DNA of 64,000 bases. Origin: Saprospiraceae bacterium (GTDB taxonomy: Bacteria; Bacteroidota; Bacteroidia; Chitinophagales; Saprospiraceae). The position numbers were made by a program, and so were the translations under genes. The stretch is taken from assembly GCA_028285545.1 (NCBI GenBank), contig JANQPA010000014.1, positions 96,229-160,228 of the forward strand. Reading direction: 5' to 3'. The notes beneath the pieces were generated by a model. It was not told where the DNA came from, made no database searches, and saw nothing but the letters and a program-made list of their open reading frames with translations. Positions 9,115-17,510 of this stretch are shown in pieces (the first letter of the stretch is position 1; each line of letters begins with the position of its first letter).

Positions 9115-9381
9115 ATGAGAAGTCTTTTAATAGTTTTGATGATTCTGATATTGCTGGTGGTTTTATGGCAAATTGCCAGGGCGCTCTTGCTTAGAGCAAA
9201 ATGTTTGGAAGATGAGGAAATTTATCTTTTTATAAAAGGGAGGTTTGAAAACAATAGTGCCGTTCAAAGACGAATTGCAAGCCATTTGGGAACTTGTGAA
9301 AAATGTAGGGAACAGATGCGGATGATACAATTTGGAAAGGAATTGGATGAACACCTAGTTGAAAAAAATGAGCCTATTTAG
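9115..9381 (+). CDS. Small membrane protein with HC2-type zinc-finger motif
   Basis: An 88-residue protein. Residues 3-27 are a strongly hydrophobic helix. The following cytoplasmic or periplasmic domain has Cys30 and then His-x3-Cys-x2-Cys (SHLGTCEKCREQ, about residues 57-64), the metal-binding pattern of anti-sigma ZAS/HC2 zinc fingers. In most anti-sigma factors the finger precedes the membrane helix; here it follows it. No sigma factor gene is adjacent. It overlaps the convergent membrane protein gene by 8 bases. The zinc site is a motif-based inference. Confidence 0.65.
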   Translation: MRSLLIVLMILILLVVLWQIARALLLRAKCLEDEEIYLFIKGRFENNSAVQRRIASHLGTCEKCREQMRMIQFGKELDEHLVEKNEPI

Positions 9382-9934
9382 TTTTGACTCCTTTCCTTGG
9401 ATAATCCAGCCAAAGCCAGACTGACAGAATCAGCAAACAAACCACCATAAATATCCCTACCCTGAATACTTCCCAGCTATTTGAGGCACTACCGATTAGA
9501 GTAGCTCCTATGACAATAATTCCTGCCATAACTGGATAGGCCAGCGTCTTATAAAACCATCCATAAGGAAAAAAATGAGCCCCTGTAATAACTGCAAAAG
9601 CCATAGGTAGCTCAGAAGGTGCTTTGAAAAAGGCAAGGAAAATAAAGGGGAAATAAAATAGTTGGGCGAAATTTAGTATCAATCCTAGGGGTTGTAGGGG
9701 ATTGCCTTTAATGGTCCATTTAATATTGAGGATTTTGGAAAAGACCCAAGCCAGGGGCATAAGAGGAGCCACCGCGCAAAAGGTCCATAAAGCACTTTGA
9801 GTATCATTCTGAGGTAGTGTCCAAATCCAGGTGATCAGCCCCCAGCATAAAGCAGCAGCCAGAATAAAATTTAGCCCGTTTTTGGCTTCAAAAGATAACT
9901 GCCTACGCAACAGATCTACTTGTGCTTTATCCAT
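9374..9934 (-). CDS. Unidentified multi-pass membrane protein
   Basis: A 186-residue protein with about six hydrophobic segments (near residues 20-37, 47-66, 82-103, 108-125, 130-148 and 154-174) and short charged loops. The cytoplasmic N-terminus MDKAQVDLLRRQLSFEAKNG is amphipathic. I do not recognise the family with confidence; small Bacteroidota membrane proteins of the DUF7010 kind have a similar layout. The conserved-looking stretch GAHFFPYGWFYKT may be functional. It is likely in the same direction as the GNAT and fhs genes upstream but separated by 59 bases. Confidence 0.75.
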   Translation of the reverse strand: MDKAQVDLLRRQLSFEAKNGLNFILAAALCWGLITWIWTLPQNDTQSALWTFCAVAPLMPLAWVFSKILNIKWTIKGNPLQPLGLILNFAQLFYFPFIFLAFFKAPSELPMAFAVITGAHFFPYGWFYKTLAYPVMAGIIVIGATLIGSASNSWEVFRVGIFMVVCLLILSVWLWLDYPRKGVKTK

Positions 9935-9993
9935 AACTGCTATTTAAAGGATGTTAAAATTGGAAGACTTTTTTAAGTCAATGGGAGAAAATG

Positions 9994-10410
9994 CTAACTT
10001 TTTTTGATTTGTCTATACATACCAGGTTTTGAAGAGGGCCTGACCTGATAGCCAATTTTTTCATAAAAGACCTGAACATTTTCAGCAGCCATTAAGCCAA
10101 TAAATGCCTTATCAGGAGCATGATGATTCAGATAAGAATCGATGTGTTTCATGAGCAGGGTTCCTAGTCCTTGTTTTTGGTAATCAGGATGAACAATTAG
10201 ATCCTGTATATAAAAATACAGGACGCCATCTCCAATTACTCTACCCATCGCGACCAGTTGTTGGTGATGATAGATAAGTACTGAAAACAAATCTTTTTCT
10301 AATGCTTTTTCAATTATAGAATCAGGAAATGAAGACCAGTTGGTAGTAGCCCTCAATTCCTGATATTCTTCAATTTTGATCTTTCTGCATTCGACTGAAA
10401 ATTCCTTCAT
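9994..10410 (-). CDS. GNAT family N-acetyltransferase
   Basis: A 138-residue single-domain acetyltransferase. Motif A, the acetyl-CoA pyrophosphate-binding loop, is seen as VHPDYQKQGLGTLLMKHI (Q-x-x-G-x-G/A pattern, about residues 93-110), preceded by the beta-strand YFYIQDLIV. The C-terminus VQVFYEKIGYQVRPSSKPGMY fits motif B. The acceptor substrate is unknown. The start lies 6 bases downstream of the fhs stop, so the two are likely cotranscribed. Confidence 0.88.
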   Translation of the reverse strand: MKEFSVECRKIKIEEYQELRATTNWSSFPDSIIEKALEKDLFSVLIYHHQQLVAMGRVIGDGVLYFYIQDLIVHPDYQKQGLGTLLMKHIDSYLNHHAPDKAFIGLMAAENVQVFYEKIGYQVRPSSKPGMYRQIKKS

Positions 10411-10416
10411 GTTTAC

Positions 10417-12087
10417 CTAAAACAATCCACTAATATTTCCATCATTATCAATATCGATATGCTCAGCAGATGGAACAGCTGGAAGGCCAGGCATTCTCAT
10501 CATATCTCCGGTAATAGGGATCAAAAACCCTGCTCCGGAAGCTATTTCTATTTCTCGAACGTGCAACTTGAAATTTTGAGGGCGGCCCAATAATTTTGGA
10601 TTATCAGATAATGATTTTTGTGTTTTGGCTACACATACTGGCAGATGCTCTAATTCAAGTTTTTTAATTCTCCTTAAATCTCTACGTGCTGTAGATCCAT
10701 ATTCCACCTCATCTGCTCCATAAACGTTTTGGGCAATGGCTGTTATTTTATCCTCCACGGAAGCATTCCAATCGTATAATGGAGTGAATTCCTGATTGTT
10801 ATTGTCAATTGCCTCTACTACAGCTTTAGCTAATTCTTCGGCGCCGGCACCACCATCAGCCCAAACCTTGGTTAAGATGGCTTTAAAGCCCAGATCTTCA
10901 CATTTTTGATGTACCAGCTGGATTTCTTCATCGGTATCATTTACGTAGTGATTAATGGCTACCACAGCCGGTAAATTATAAAGTTTGGTGTTTTCTAAGT
11001 GCTTTTCAAGGTTTTCCAATCCCTTCGCTACTGCTTCTGGATTAGGTTCTTTAATTTCTTTGAGGGAAGCACCACCATGATATTTGATGGCTTTAATGGT
11101 AGCGACTAAAACAATTGCTTTGGGAGCAATGCCAGCACTTGGACATTTGATATTCAAAAACTTTTCCCCTCCTAAATCGAAACCAAATCCCGCTTCTGTG
11201 ACTACGTAATCAGACATAGATAGCCCCATTTTTGTAGCGATTATTGTATTGGTTCCCTGGGCAATATTTGCAAAAGGTCCGCCGTGGATAATGGCTGGAT
11301 TACCTTCTAGTGTTTGAACTAGGTTGGGTAGTATCGCCTCTTTGAGCAAAGCGGCCATAGCTCCACTTCCATTTAGATCTTTAGCAAAAACAGGCTGCCT
11401 ATCCATTGTAAAACCTACAAAAATATTATCGAGCCTTCTTTTTAAGTCTGCTCTGTCTTTGGAAAGACAAAGGATGGCCATGATCTCGGAGGCTGCGGTA
11501 ATATCAAAGCCCGTTTGCCTGGGAATTCCATGAGAGGTACCCCCTAACCCTACTACAATATTTCTCAGTGCCCGATCATTCATATCCATCACTCTTTTCC
11601 ATTGGATGGTCCTCGGATCAAGGTTTAGGGTAGACTTTTTATTTTGGATGTTATTATCAATCAATGCAGCCAAGAGATTATGTGCTTTTTCGATGGCAGC
11701 GAAATCGCCCGTAAAATGGAGGTTAATGTCTTCCATAGGTATAACTTGAGAATAGCCACCTCCGGTTGCTCCACCTTTAATTCCAAAAACAGGACCTAGG
11801 GACGGTTCTCTTAAAACTGCCATTGTTTGTTTCCCTATGCGGTTGAGCCCTTCAGTAAGACCAATAGATACGGTGGTTTTACCTTCGCCTGCGGGAGTGG
11901 GTGAGATGGCAGAGACTAGAATAAGGTTGTTGTTTTTAATTTTTGATTCATCTATTAAATTTAAGGGCAGCTTTGCTTTGTGCTTTCCATATAATAACAA
12001 ATGATCTTCATGGAGGTTAATTTTGTCTGCTATTCTCCGGATATCCTGAATAGCTACCGACTGCGCAATTTCAATGTCTGACTTCAT
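10417..12087 (-). CDS. fhs: Formate-tetrahydrofolate ligase
   Basis: Makes 10-formyl-tetrahydrofolate from formate, THF and ATP in one-carbon metabolism. The 556-residue length is typical. The P-loop TPAGEGKTT (about 64-72) and the family signatures VLREPSLGPVFGIKGGATGGG and GGPFANIAQGTN are present. One-carbon supply links it to fmt and to purine genes elsewhere in the window, but they are not in its operon. The GNAT gene follows 6 bases after its stop. A TAnnTTTG-type element lies about 56 bases upstream, embedded in the ferredoxin terminator. Confidence 0.97.
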   Translation of the reverse strand: MKSDIEIAQSVAIQDIRRIADKINLHEDHLLLYGKHKAKLPLNLIDESKIKNNNLILVSAISPTPAGEGKTTVSIGLTEGLNRIGKQTMAVLREPSLGPVFGIKGGATGGGYSQVIPMEDINLHFTGDFAAIEKAHNLLAALIDNNIQNKKSTLNLDPRTIQWKRVMDMNDRALRNIVVGLGGTSHGIPRQTGFDITAASEIMAILCLSKDRADLKRRLDNIFVGFTMDRQPVFAKDLNGSGAMAALLKEAILPNLVQTLEGNPAIIHGGPFANIAQGTNTIIATKMGLSMSDYVVTEAGFGFDLGGEKFLNIKCPSAGIAPKAIVLVATIKAIKYHGGASLKEIKEPNPEAVAKGLENLEKHLENTKLYNLPAVVAINHYVNDTDEEIQLVHQKCEDLGFKAILTKVWADGGAGAEELAKAVVEAIDNNNQEFTPLYDWNASVEDKITAIAQNVYGADEVEYGSTARRDLRRIKKLELEHLPVCVAKTQKSLSDNPKLLGRPQNFKLHVREIEIASGAGFLIPITGDMMRMPGLPAVPSAEHIDIDNDGNISGLF

Positions 12088-12142
12088 TAGTTGGTTTTAG
12101 TTGGTTAGGAAATGAAATATAGCATATTAGTTAGGTCTTGAC

Positions 12143-12150
12143 CAAATATA
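12143..12150 (-). promoter_or_regulatory. -7 promoter element for fhs
   Basis: On the minus strand this reads TATATTTG, a full match to TAnnTTTG. It abuts the T-run of the ferredoxin terminator. A TTG lies 25 bases farther upstream, slightly beyond the usual 17-23. Confidence 0.4.
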
Positions 12151-12186
12151 AAAAAAAACGACCCATTAGCCAGTGCAATGGGTCGT
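12149..12186 (-). terminator. Intrinsic terminator of the ferredoxin gene
   Basis: Perfect 10-bp stem (12158-12167 with 12177-12186, ACGACCCATT) with a 9-base loop, followed on the minus strand by an uninterrupted U tract. It lies 28 bases past the ferredoxin stop. Confidence 0.88.
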
Positions 12187-12213
12187 TGTAAATTTTTTAT
12201 TTTTTTAAACAAG

Positions 12214-12576
<363 letters not shown>

Positions 12577-12616
12577 TTATACTAACGGTTTTTCGAAAAA
12601 ACAGTTCTTGGGGATA

Positions 12617-12624
12617 CAAAATTA
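12617..12624 (-). promoter_or_regulatory. -7 promoter element for ferredoxin
   Basis: Minus-strand TAATTTTG matches TAnnTTTG fully and would give a leader of roughly 50 bases. No matching TTG at the -33 position was found. Confidence 0.35.
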
Positions 12625-12908
12625 AAAGAAGAAAGTATAAAGTAGAAAGACGTAATCTGACATAAATTATTACCCTCTACATTTTACTTTTTACCAGCAA
12701 GTTGCAACCCAACTTGCTGTAATTAATAGCCGCAAAAATAAGATCTTAGAATTAATATGTCAAATGAAGGAATGATAATACATAAAGATGTTACTTAATT
12801 GATATGGTATCCCTAAATTTAAAAATAGTCGATGATAATCCTTCTACTCTCTATTCTGTGAATTTTCCTGGTCATTTATTTGAATTTAAAGAATGGAATT
12901 GCTTCTTT

Positions 12909-12916
12909 TATATTTG
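12909..12916 (+). promoter_or_regulatory. -7 promoter element for mutS
   Basis: TATATTTG, a full match to TAnnTTTG, about 90 bases before the mutS ATG. The nearest TTG upstream is 26 bases away, slightly long. Confidence 0.4.
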
Positions 12917-13008
12917 AAGTTGTTTGGAGTAATTCTTCCTTACTTAAATTCATCTTTTCTCGGCTTTAAACAACTTCTTGTTTACAATTAAAAGAAGAGG
13001 ATTAATCT

Positions 13009-15663
13009 ATGGCTAAAGGAAAAAGTGGAAAAGTAACGCCCTTAATGCAGCAATATTTTAAGGTGAAATCAAAATACCCGGATGCGATTTTGCTCTTTAG
13101 GGTAGGTGATTTTTATGAAACTTTTGGTGAAGATGCCATTACCGCCTCTAATGCATTGGGAATTATTCTTACTAAAAGGAATAATGGAGGAAGCGACATT
13201 GAGTTGGCAGGTTTTCCGCATCACTCCATGGATATTTATCTTCCCAAATTGGTCAAGGCAGGATTTAGGGTAGCCATCTGTGAGCAGTTAGAAAAGCCTA
13301 GCCCACAAAAGAAAATAGTAAAAAGAGGGGTTACTGAGGTTGTAACTCCTGGGATTGCCATTGATGAGAAACTATTGGATCACAAGTCCAATAACTTTCT
13401 GGCCTCCCTTGCTTTTGGGCGTAAAGGATTTTTTGGTCTGGCATTTTTGGATATATCTACCGGTGAATTCCTCACCTGCGAGGGCGATCAATCCTATGTA
13501 GACAAGTTATTACAAAGTTTTAACCCTTCAGAAGTATTATTTCCAAAAGATCGAAAGAAGGAATTCCAAAAATTGTTTGGAGATCGATTTTATGAATATC
13601 CTTTGGATGAATGGATTTATACCTTTGATTATGGTAGAGAAAAATTATTGGAACATTTTGAAGTAAGTACTCTGAAAGGTTTTGGAGTAGAAGAGATGGA
13701 ACTTTCTCAAATTGCTGGAGGGGCAATTCTTCATTATCTGGCCACCACGGAAAATAAAAACCTGAAACATATAAGCCGCTTCAGCCGGATTCAGGCAGAT
13801 AATTATGTTTGGTTAGACAGATTTACGATCCGTAACCTGGAAATGCTCTACTCCAATCACGATGGAGGGGTGCCTTTGATAAAAATTTTAGATCAGACCA
13901 TTTCACCTATGGGGGCTAGGCTTCTTAAAAAGTGGGTAGTGCTGCCTCTTAAAAATAAAGCGACCATCGAATCGCGGTTGGATACCGTGCAATATTTAAT
14001 TGACCAGAATGATTTTAGCCAATCCCTCATCCAACAAATCCAACAAATCGGAGATTTAGAAAGGCTCATTTCGAAAGTCCCACTCGGTAAAATTAATCCC
14101 AGAGAAGTCGTTCAGTTAAAAAAAGCACTTAGTTGTATTGCACCAACCAAAGAAATACTGGAAAACTCAGAACATGAATACCTTTCGAATATGTCGGAAG
14201 GACTTAATCCATGTTCCAAACTAATCCAGAGAATTCAAACCTGGTTGGTAGAAGAACCTCCCGTTAACCTGGCCAAAGGAGGGGTGATTGCCAGCGGATG
14301 CGATGAAGAATTGGATGAACTGAGATCAATAATAAAAAACAGTAAAGACATTTTAATAAAAATCCAAACGGAAGAGGCCCAGAGGACCGGTATTTCAAGC
14401 TTAAAAATAGGTTTTAATAATGTATTTGGCTATTACCTTGAAGTTACCAATAAATATAAAGATCAGGTGCCAGAGGAATGGATTAGGAAGCAAACACTAA
14501 CCAATTCCGAACGCTATATTACTGAAGATTTAAAGGTCCTGGAGGCCAAGATTCTTGGGGCAGAAGAAAAAATATTGGCCATTGAAGAACGCTTATTCCA
14601 ACAATTGGTTTTGGACCTTGCGGATTTTATTCGACCCATTCAACATAATGCGGTCTTAATTGCCCGATTGGATTGCTTATTGTCTTTTTCAAAAATAGCT
14701 CAGAAAAATAAATATTGCCGCCCCCAGATAGATGAATCCTTTGCTATTGATATAAAAAATGGCAGACACCCTGTTATTGAAACTCAATTGCCTCTGGGAG
14801 AGGAATATGTACCAAACGATGTATTTCTGGACAATCAGGAACAACAGGTCTTAATGATTACCGGTCCCAATATGGCGGGTAAATCAGCTCTTCTCCGACA
14901 AACTGCTCTGATTTGCCTAATGGCCCAAATGGGATCATTTGTACCGGCAGAGGAGGCAAAGCTGGGTTTGATAGACAAAGTTTTTACCAGGGTAGGGGCT
15001 TCTGATAATATTTCTTCCGGTGAGTCCACCTTTATGGTAGAAATGAATGAGACTGCCAGTATTATGAATAATATTTCGGACCGAAGCCTGATTCTCCTTG
15101 ATGAAATAGGAAGGGGGACCAGTACCTATGATGGCATCTCTATTGCCTGGTCTATTGCTGAATTTTTACATTCAGGGAGCTATAAACCTAAGACCTTATT
15201 TGCTACCCATTACCATGAGTTAAATGAACTGGCCAATCGTTTTGAAAGGATAAAAAACTATAATATTACCACTAAAGAGGTAGGCCAAAAAGTCATCTTC
15301 CTTAGAAAATTAGTACCTGGAGGTAGCGAACACAGCTTTGGAATCCATGTAGCCAAAATGGCCGGAATGCCTAAAAGTATAGTAGAAAGAGCTGGGCAAA
15401 TCCTACATCAGTTGGAGCAAAAATCAATCGAACAAGAAGAATTACAATCAGTAGAAGCCAATGGCCTTAAGGTAGAACGTCCGCAAACTTCTGCAATTTC
15501 TGAGCAAGCCATGCAGCTAAGCATATTTGAAACAGTGGATCCCACCATGGGAAAAATAAAGGAAGCTTTATTGGATTTACAGTTAAATAATATGACTCCC
15601 ATTGAATGTATGATGAAATTAAATGAATTGAAAAAGATTTTAGAAGAAAACGAAGAAGGATGA
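13009..15663 (+). CDS. mutS: DNA mismatch repair protein MutS
   Basis: The 884-residue length suits MutS1. The mismatch-reading Phe-x-Glu (F35-Y36-E37 in GDFYETF) is intact. The C-terminal ATPase has Walker A TGPNMAGKSA (about 618-627), the Walker B region LILLDEIGRGTSTYDG and the signature loop SSGESTFMVEM. It recognises mispairs and small loops and recruits MutL. A purine-rich AAGAAGAGGA lies before the ATG. Its stop overlaps the dapB start as ATGA, so they are translationally coupled although functionally unrelated. Confidence 0.98.
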   Translation: MAKGKSGKVTPLMQQYFKVKSKYPDAILLFRVGDFYETFGEDAITASNALGIILTKRNNGGSDIELAGFPHHSMDIYLPKLVKAGFRVAICEQLEKPSPQKKIVKRGVTEVVTPGIAIDEKLLDHKSNNFLASLAFGRKGFFGLAFLDISTGEFLTCEGDQSYVDKLLQSFNPSEVLFPKDRKKEFQKLFGDRFYEYPLDEWIYTFDYGREKLLEHFEVSTLKGFGVEEMELSQIAGGAILHYLATTENKNLKHISRFSRIQADNYVWLDRFTIRNLEMLYSNHDGGVPLIKILDQTISPMGARLLKKWVVLPLKNKATIESRLDTVQYLIDQNDFSQSLIQQIQQIGDLERLISKVPLGKINPREVVQLKKALSCIAPTKEILENSEHEYLSNMSEGLNPCSKLIQRIQTWLVEEPPVNLAKGGVIASGCDEELDELRSIIKNSKDILIKIQTEEAQRTGISSLKIGFNNVFGYYLEVTNKYKDQVPEEWIRKQTLTNSERYITEDLKVLEAKILGAEEKILAIEERLFQQLVLDLADFIRPIQHNAVLIARLDCLLSFSKIAQKNKYCRPQIDESFAIDIKNGRHPVIETQLPLGEEYVPNDVFLDNQEQQVLMITGPNMAGKSALLRQTALICLMAQMGSFVPAEEAKLGLIDKVFTRVGASDNISSGESTFMVEMNETASIMNNISDRSLILLDEIGRGTSTYDGISIAWSIAEFLHSGSYKPKTLFATHYHELNELANRFERIKNYNITTKEVGQKVIFLRKLVPGGSEHSFGIHVAKMAGMPKSIVERAGQILHQLEQKSIEQEELQSVEANGLKVERPQTSAISEQAMQLSIFETVDPTMGKIKEALLDLQLNNMTPIECMMKLNELKKILEENEEG

Positions 15664-16376
15664 AGATAGTATTAATCGGGTATGGAAAAATGGGTAAAAC
15701 CATAGAACAACTAGCTATCCAAGCTGGCCATAAAGTGGTTTTAAAAATTGATAAGGACAATACCGAAGATCTAACTATAGAAAATTTAAAAAAAGCGGAC
15801 ATTGCTTTTGAATTTACCCGTCCGGAAACAGCGTTTCACAACATTACATTTTGCTTCAAAGCTGGGGTTCCGGTAGTAAGTGGAACCACGGCCTGGTTGG
15901 ATAGGTATGAAGATACCGTAAGGATATGTAGAGAGGAGGACGGAGCTTTTTTTTATGCTTCTAATTTTAGTATTGGCGTCAATATATTTTTTGCCATTAA
16001 TGAGCAATTGGCCAATATGATGAATGACTATTCGCAGTATGGTGTAGAAATGACTGAGGTTCATCACACCCAGAAACTGGACGCTCCTAGTGGAACTGCA
16101 ATTACTCTTGCAGAAGGGATCATCAGAAATTTGGAAAGAAAGGCCTTTTGGCAATCAGAAGGCGCTGCAGATGATCATACTATTCCAATTTACTCAAAAA
16201 GAGAAGAAAATATTCCTGGAACTCATCATGTTAAATACCAATCAACGGTTGATGATATTGAGATCATTCATACTGCTCATACCCGATTGGGTTTTGCAAA
16301 GGGGGCCCTGCATGCAGGGGAATGGCTTTTGGGAAAGAAAGGAGTGTTTGGGATGAAGGATATGTTGGGGTTTTAA
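15660..16376 (+). CDS. dapB: 4-hydroxy-tetrahydrodipicolinate reductase
   Basis: NAD(P)H-dependent step of lysine/diaminopimelate synthesis. The N-terminal Rossmann motif is IGYGKMGKT (residues 6-14) and the substrate-binding signature is EVHHTQKLDAPSGTA (about 132-146) with the catalytic His pair and Lys. The 238-residue length is at the short end but normal for Bacteroidota. The start overlaps the mutS stop by 4 bases. A perfect 22-bp palindrome lies just after the stop, before the next gene. Confidence 0.97.
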   Translation: MKIVLIGYGKMGKTIEQLAIQAGHKVVLKIDKDNTEDLTIENLKKADIAFEFTRPETAFHNITFCFKAGVPVVSGTTAWLDRYEDTVRICREEDGAFFYASNFSIGVNIFFAINEQLANMMNDYSQYGVEMTEVHHTQKLDAPSGTAITLAEGIIRNLERKAFWQSEGAADDHTIPIYSKREENIPGTHHVKYQSTVDDIEIIHTAHTRLGFAKGALHAGEWLLGKKGVFGMKDMLGF

Positions 16377-16381
16377 GTTAG

Positions 16382-16403
16382 TAAGTGTTCACGTGAACAC
16401 TTA
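16382..16403. promoter_or_regulatory. 22-bp perfect palindrome between dapB and the endonuclease-fold gene
   Basis: TAAGTGTTCACGTGAACACTTA minus its outermost bases is fully self-complementary with no loop. It starts 6 bases after the dapB stop and ends 21 bases before the next ATG. There is no T-run in either direction, so a dimeric repressor or activator operator is at least as likely as a terminator. Confidence 0.5.
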
Positions 16404-16424
16404 AACACACATAAACAAAGTAAG

Positions 16425-17510
16425 ATGAAAACAATTCGCAAAATATTTCTTTGGGCGATTGGATTATTTGTAGCCTATATCGCTTTTGTATTAATCTTTG
16501 GAACCCTTACAGACTTCCAGCCCGACTATGTATTAGATATTGAAACCCATCAGGAAGGACGAAATGAAGTTATTGAAGACAGTGTGCTTTCCTTTGTTAT
16601 TTGGAATCTTGGGTATGCAGGACTAGGTGAGGAATCAGATTTTTTTTATGATGGAGGAGGAATGTTTTCCTCTGGAGGACATATGGTAAGACCATCCAAA
16701 GACATTTCTCAAAAAAACCTTGATGGCATCATGACCTGGGGTGCGAATACTCAGGCGGATTTTTTTCTGATACAAGAAATTGATGTTTCCTCAAAGAGAA
16801 GTTATCGGTCGAATCAGTTTGACCTAATGGCCAGACAATTAGATGGTTATTACGCTGGGTTTTCAGTAAATTATCAATCACCTTGGGTACCCATTCCCAT
16901 ATTTGAACCCTGGAATACTTATGGCAAAACTAAAAGTGGATTGGGTACTTATTCTGGCTTTCAACCAGAATCTGCAACCAGATATCAATTACCAGGAGAG
17001 TATGGCTGGCCCATTCGTATTTTTCAGCTGGATAGGTGTGCGGCTGTATTTAGATATAAAACTGCCAATGAAAAAGAGCTGGTGGTAGTGAATATCCACA
17101 ATTCTGCTTTTGACAAAGGAGGGAAGTTAAAAAAAGAGCAGATGGATTTCTTGAGGGATTTTTTCCTTGCAGAATATCAAAAAGGAAATTATGTGGTAGC
17201 AGGAGGAGACTGGAATCAATGCCCACCCTTTTTCAAAAAAGATGGTTTTGTAAGAGATAAGGAAAGAGCTGCTGAGCTGACCAATATTGATCCTAACTTT
17301 CTACCTGAAGATTGGCAATGGGTATATGATCCTACCATGCCAACCAATAGAAGTGTTCGAAATCCCTTAGAGTTAGGTAAAACCTTTGTGACAATAATCG
17401 ATTTCTTCTTGATATCCCCTAATGTGAAGGTGCTAAAAGTAGAAGGGATGAACATGGATTTTCAATATTCCGATCACCAGCCAGTAAAGATGGAAGTAGA
17501 GTTGAATTAA
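16425..17510 (+). CDS. Membrane-anchored endonuclease/exonuclease/phosphatase-family protein
   Basis: The 361 residues comprise one N-terminal membrane helix (about 7-27, IFLWAIGLFVAYIAFVLIF) and an extracytoplasmic EEP-fold domain. The EEP motifs appear in order: SFVIWNLGYAG, FFLIQEID (catalytic Glu), VVVNIHNSAF, VVAGGDWNQCP (Asp/Asn pair), IDFFLIS and YSDHQPV (terminal Asp-His). Family members cleave phosphodiesters in DNA, phospholipid or phosphoinositides; the membrane anchor favours a lipid or extracellular substrate. It ends 4 bases inside the convergent gene. Confidence 0.88.
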   Translation: MKTIRKIFLWAIGLFVAYIAFVLIFGTLTDFQPDYVLDIETHQEGRNEVIEDSVLSFVIWNLGYAGLGEESDFFYDGGGMFSSGGHMVRPSKDISQKNLDGIMTWGANTQADFFLIQEIDVSSKRSYRSNQFDLMARQLDGYYAGFSVNYQSPWVPIPIFEPWNTYGKTKSGLGTYSGFQPESATRYQLPGEYGWPIRIFQLDRCAAVFRYKTANEKELVVVNIHNSAFDKGGKLKKEQMDFLRDFFLAEYQKGNYVVAGGDWNQCPPFFKKDGFVRDKERAAELTNIDPNFLPEDWQWVYDPTMPTNRSVRNPLELGKTFVTIIDFFLISPNVKVLKVEGMNMDFQYSDHQPVKMEVELN

